From Cupriavidus necator (GTDB taxonomy: Bacteria; Pseudomonadota; Gammaproteobacteria; Burkholderiales; Burkholderiaceae): DNA of 64,000 bases. This document shows, piece by piece, positions 61,214 through 64,000 of this stretch. Every line of letters begins with the position of its first letter. Position 1 is the stretch's first letter. The translations under genes were made by a program, and so were the position numbers. The DNA is taken from contig NZ_SROX01000018.1 of NCBI RefSeq assembly GCF_013141915.1, positions 1 to 64,000 of the forward strand. The letters are read 5' to 3'. The notes beneath the pieces were generated by a model that was given only the letters and a program-made list of their open reading frames with translations, was not told the origin of the DNA and did no database searches.

Positions 61214-61972
61214 TCAGCCGCCCGTGTAGCCGAGTGCCCGCGACAGGCTGGCGGCCTCCGCCACCACCATCGCCACATGGCTGTCCAGCGCCTGCGGCGT
61301 GGTGCGGCTGGCCGGGCTGGCGATGCTCAGCGACGCGACCGCCGCGCCGCTGTGGTCGCGCAGCGGCGCGGCGGCAGAGACGGCGTCGGCATCGCGCTCG
61401 CCGACCGACACGGCGTAGCCGGCGGCGCGGATCGCCGCCAGTTCCTCGCGCAAGGCCTGGGGCTCGATGATGGTCTTGGCCGTGAAGCGTTCCAGCTGTT
61501 GCGCCAGCACCGCGTCAACCACATCCGGTGCGGCGAAGGCCAGCAGCAGCTTGCCGGAAGCCCCCACATGCAGCGGCCGGCGGTTGCCGATCTCGGTATG
61601 CACCCGCACCGATTGCGTCGACTCGTGCCGCGCCACGCAGACCGACTCGAGCCCGTCGCGCACGCGCACGATCACGTTCTCGCCGCAGGCCGCGCCGATC
61701 GCCGCCAGCCGCGGGCCCACCACCTTGACCAGGTCGAACTGCTGGCGCGCGGCATTGCCCACCAGCAGCGCGTTGTAGCTGAGCTTGTAGACCGCAGCCG
61801 GCGACTCGCGCGCGATCAGGCCGCGGTGCTCCAGCGTGGTCAGCAGGCGGAACGCGCGCGCCTTGGTCAGCCCGGCGCGCCGTGCCAGTTCGGTCACGCC
61901 CAGCGATGGGTGCTCTGCCACCAGCATCAGCAAGCCCAGGGCCTCATCCACCGCTTCAACGATGTAGGTCAT
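61214..61972 (-). CDS. IclR-family transcriptional regulator
   Basis: The 252-aa protein starts at 61972 (MTYIVEAVDEALGLLMLVAE) with AAGGA upstream. It has a winged helix-turn-helix (about 5-65: LGVTELARRAGLTKARAFRL) and a C-terminal IclR ligand domain (about 75-245: RRPLHVGASGKLLLAFAAPD, AGYAVSVGERDADAVSAAAP). It lies directly upstream of the ABC operon on the same strand and divergent from the thiolase-like gene, so it could control either. Confidence 0.92.
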   Translation of the reverse strand: MTYIVEAVDEALGLLMLVAEHPSLGVTELARRAGLTKARAFRLLTTLEHRGLIARESPAAVYKLSYNALLVGNAARQQFDLVKVVGPRLAAIGAACGENVIVRVRDGLESVCVARHESTQSVRVHTEIGNRRPLHVGASGKLLLAFAAPDVVDAVLAQQLERFTAKTIIEPQALREELAAIRAAGYAVSVGERDADAVSAAAPLRDHSGAAVASLSIASPASRTTPQALDSHVAMVVAEAASLSRALGYTGG

Positions 61973-62208
61973 CGATCCTTCTTGTCTAGATTCAGAAATG
62001 TCCAGCGCAGATTGTAGCGGTCGCCGCAATCGTTCGCGCCGCAAGTGCTCCGCGCCCGGCTTCGATGGCCACGCCCCTGCCTTCACCGAATACACCCTTC
62101 GGCACTTCCGAATACAACGCAGCGGGCCAGCTACGCAATACTGTCGGGATCGCCGTGCCAGCCTCGCGCCCGCCCGCTGGCACCACCTGACGCACCGAAG
62201 GAGACCAG

Positions 62209-63375
62209 ATGAGCATCAACGGCAAGGCCTATATCGTCGGGGCCTACGAGCACCCGACCCGCAAGGCACCCGACAAGACCGTGGCGCAGCTGCACGCCGA
62301 GAGCGCCAAGGGCGCGCTGCAGGACGCCGGCCTGACGCTGGCCGACGTCGACGGCTACTTCTGCGCCGGCGACGCGCCCGGGCTGGGCGCGGTCAACATG
62401 GTTGACTACCTCGGCCTGAAGGTGCGCCATGTAGACTCAACCGACACCGGCGGTTCCGCCTACCTGGTCCATGTCTCGCACGCCGCGCAGGCCATCGCCG
62501 CCGGCAAGTGCAACGTCGCGCTGATCACGCTGGCGGGCCGCCCGCGTTCGGAAGGCTCCACCGGCACGCAGGCACGCAACTGGGGCGCCAACCTGCCCGA
62601 CCTGCCGTTCGAAAGCCCGTTCAGCCCGGTCACGGTCAACCTGTACGCGATGGCGGCGATGCGCCATATGCACGACTACGGCACCACCGCCGAGCAGCTG
62701 GCGTGGGTCAAGGTGGCCGCGTCGCACCATGCGCAGCACAATCCTCACGCGATGCTGCGCGACGTGGTCACGGTCGAAGACGTGCTGAACTCGCCGATGA
62801 TCTCGGATCCGCTGCACAAGCTGGATTGCTGCGTGGTCTCGGATGGCGGCGGCGCGCTGATCGTGGCGCGCCCGGAAATCGCCGCCACGCTGCGGCGGCC
62901 CAAGGTCAAAATCCTGGGTGCGGGCGAGTACATCAAGGGCCAGCTCGGCGGCGAAGTCGACCTGAGCTGGTCCGGCGCGCGCTTCTCCGGCGCCACGGCG
63001 TTTGCCGAAGCGGGCGTGACCCCGGCCGATATCAAGTACGCGTCGATCTACGACAGCTTCACCATCACCGTGCTGATGCAGCTGGAGGACCTGGGCTTCT
63101 GCAAGAAGGGCGAAGGCGGCAAGTTCGTCGCCGACGGCAACCTGATCTCGGGCGTCGGCAAGCTGCCGTTCAATACCGATGGCGGCGGCCTGTGCAACAA
63201 CCACCCGGCCAACCGCGGCGGCATCACCAAGGTCATCGAAGCCGTGCGCCAGCTGCGCGGCGAGGCCCATCCCGCGGTGCAGGTCGCCAATTGCGACCTC
63301 GCGCTGGCGCAAGGCACCGGCGGCTACCTGGGCTCGCGCCACGGCAGCGCCACCCTGATCCTTGAACGTGAATAA
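62209..63375 (+). CDS. Thiolase-fold protein without the nucleophilic Cys (SCP-x/Ltp2-like)
   Basis: The 388-aa protein has the thiolase fold: YIVGAYEHPTRKAPDKTVAQ at the start, GGGALIVARPE, and NTDGGGLCNNHPANRGGITK with the conserved NHP His near the C-terminus. At the site of the acylated Cys (usually CSxG) the sequence is VDSTDTGGSAY, with Asp79 in the Cys position, and the C-terminal CxG motif is also absent. Claisen thiolysis is therefore unlikely. Ltp2-like proteins with this loss act as retro-aldolases on acyl-CoA esters with a DUF35 partner, and such a partner gene follows 17 bp downstream. Confidence 0.87.
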   Translation: MSINGKAYIVGAYEHPTRKAPDKTVAQLHAESAKGALQDAGLTLADVDGYFCAGDAPGLGAVNMVDYLGLKVRHVDSTDTGGSAYLVHVSHAAQAIAAGKCNVALITLAGRPRSEGSTGTQARNWGANLPDLPFESPFSPVTVNLYAMAAMRHMHDYGTTAEQLAWVKVAASHHAQHNPHAMLRDVVTVEDVLNSPMISDPLHKLDCCVVSDGGGALIVARPEIAATLRRPKVKILGAGEYIKGQLGGEVDLSWSGARFSGATAFAEAGVTPADIKYASIYDSFTITVLMQLEDLGFCKKGEGGKFVADGNLISGVGKLPFNTDGGGLCNNHPANRGGITKVIEAVRQLRGEAHPAVQVANCDLALAQGTGGYLGSRHGSATLILERE

Positions 63376-63392
63376 AGCGCGGGAGCACTGAC

Positions 63393-63791
63393 ATGACGAC
63401 CCCCCACATCCCCGCCGTCTACAAGGCGCCCGACGAACAGCCCGACAACCTGCCGTTCTGGCAGGCCGCGCGCGAAGGCAAGCTGCTGGTCAAGGTCTGC
63501 GACGAGTGCGGCAAGCCCCACTGGTATCCGCGCGTGCTGTGCCCGTTCTGCATGGGCACCACCTCATGGAAGCAGGCCAGCGGCCGCGGCACCATCTACA
63601 CCTTCAGCGTGACGCGCCGCGCTGGCCCCAACCCGTTCTGCATCGCCTACGTGAAGCTCGACGAAGGCGTGACCATGATGACCCATATCGTCGATTGCGA
63701 TCTCGACACGGTCCGGATCGGCCAGAAGGTGCAGGTCAGGTTTTCGCCCAGCGACGGCGGCGCGCCGGTGCCGACCTTCACGCTTGCCTGA
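63393..63791 (+). CDS. Zn-ribbon/OB-fold DUF35 protein
   Basis: The 132-aa protein has a rubredoxin-like zinc ribbon CDECGKPHWYPRVLCPFC (about 33-50) and an OB fold (GTIYTFSVTRRAGPNPFCIA, GQKVQVRFSPSDGGAPVPTF). DUF35 proteins bind acyl-CoA and form complexes with thiolase-like enzymes (for example ChsH2 with Ltp2). It is cotranscribed with the thiolase-like gene, of which it is the expected subunit. Confidence 0.92.
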   Translation: MTTPHIPAVYKAPDEQPDNLPFWQAAREGKLLVKVCDECGKPHWYPRVLCPFCMGTTSWKQASGRGTIYTFSVTRRAGPNPFCIAYVKLDEGVTMMTHIVDCDLDTVRIGQKVQVRFSPSDGGAPVPTFTLA

Positions 63792-63841
63792 GGCGGCGCG
63801 GCAGGCAGCCGGCGCTGCGCCAGCCGCCTGCCGCCGGTGGC

Positions 63842-64000
63842 TTACTGCCGGCCGGCGGCCATGCTGCCGAACCTGCCGCTGCTGAAGTCGCTGAACGCCT
63901 CGGCAATCTGCGCCTCGGTGTTCATCACGAACGGGCCGTGGCCGACGATGGGCTCGTCGATCGGCTCGCCGCTGAGCAGCAGCACCACCGCATCGGTGCC
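63842..64000 (-). CDS. C-terminal end of a pirin-family protein (truncated by the window)
   Basis: The last 52 codons of a gene that starts beyond the right edge, with stop TAA at 63842-63844. The reading VVLLLSGEPIDEPIVGHGPF, VMNTEAQIAEAF and a final GRFGSMAAGRQ match the C-terminus of pirin-like cupins (family motif PFVMNT, then the FQ/SGRFG tail). Some pirins are quercetinases or redox sensors; the metal-binding N-terminal cupin is not visible here. Confidence 0.85.
   Translation of the reverse strand, partial: GTDAVVLLLSGEPIDEPIVGHGPFVMNTEAQIAEAFSDFSSGRFGSMAAGRQ

Overview
The window looks like part of the main chromosome of a betaproteobacterium, most likely Cupriavidus (C. necator or a close relative). 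The evidence is the very high GC with TACAAT-type -10 boxes, the poly-3-hydroxybutyrate/ketone-body genes (3-hydroxybutyrate dehydrogenase, succinyl-CoA:3-ketoacid CoA-transferase), orphan Bug-type receptors, trimeric porins ending in Phe, and a gene order (lipase, etf dehydrogenase, TRAP, scoAB, bdhA, relA, thrS-infC-rpmI-rplT-pheST-ihfA) that I recall from Cupriavidus chromosome 1. The genus call is recall, not a search result.

Region 1 (1-2055) is the end of an integrative element. It holds a DUF4224 protein, a tyrosine recombinase and an HNH-like protein, and abuts the 3' end of tRNA-Pro(GGG), the usual integration target; the rest of the element lies left of the window. Region 2 (2111-12836, all on -) is the conserved translation block: thrS, infC (with an ATC start), rpmI, rplT, pheS, pheT, ihfA, a MerR regulator, plus tRNA-Val(GAC) and relA upstream. 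Region 3 (12852-18343) holds RidA, a hydrolase, bdhA, two small metal-binding proteins, scoAB and a PAS-LuxR regulator. bdhA and scoA each face a divergent neighbour across a TACAAT-containing inverted repeat.

Region 4 (18361-26021) has a thioesterase, a TRAP transporter (Q-M-P), an SDR dehydrogenase divergent from ETF:quinone oxidoreductase across a TetR-like palindrome, and a lipase foldase gene with a frameshift. Region 5 (26008-32000) continues with the lipase, a PilZ protein, a GntR-regulated L-2-hydroxyglutarate-oxidase-like enzyme and an orphan glycosidase-like lipoprotein. Region 6 (32110-40110) is the most interesting accessory block. A Bug receptor, an enolase-superfamily dehydratase, an RraA-like protein, a uronate-dehydrogenase-like SDR and an SMP-30 lactonase lie on one strand. 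A GntR regulator, a semialdehyde dehydrogenase and a porin lie beside them, with a clear operator in the divergent promoter. Together they read as an oxidative sugar-acid (aldarate/uronate-type) pathway feeding central metabolism.

Region 7 (40125-48616) carries an MFS permease, aroC, a GST-like protein, an LplT/PlsC-type fusion, a CBS protein, metY with a coupled hydrolase, and a Mpo1-like protein. Region 8 (48617-49403) is non-coding and holds a roughly 640-bp imperfect inverted repeat whose two arms still align. Region 9 (49404-64000) has a YihY membrane protein, wrbA, a DUF2069 protein and an FAD-linked dehydrogenase. It also has a peptide ABC transporter operon with a porin and an N-formylglutamate amidohydrolase, an IclR regulator, a thiolase-like protein lacking the nucleophilic Cys paired with a DUF35 protein, and the tail of a pirin gene.
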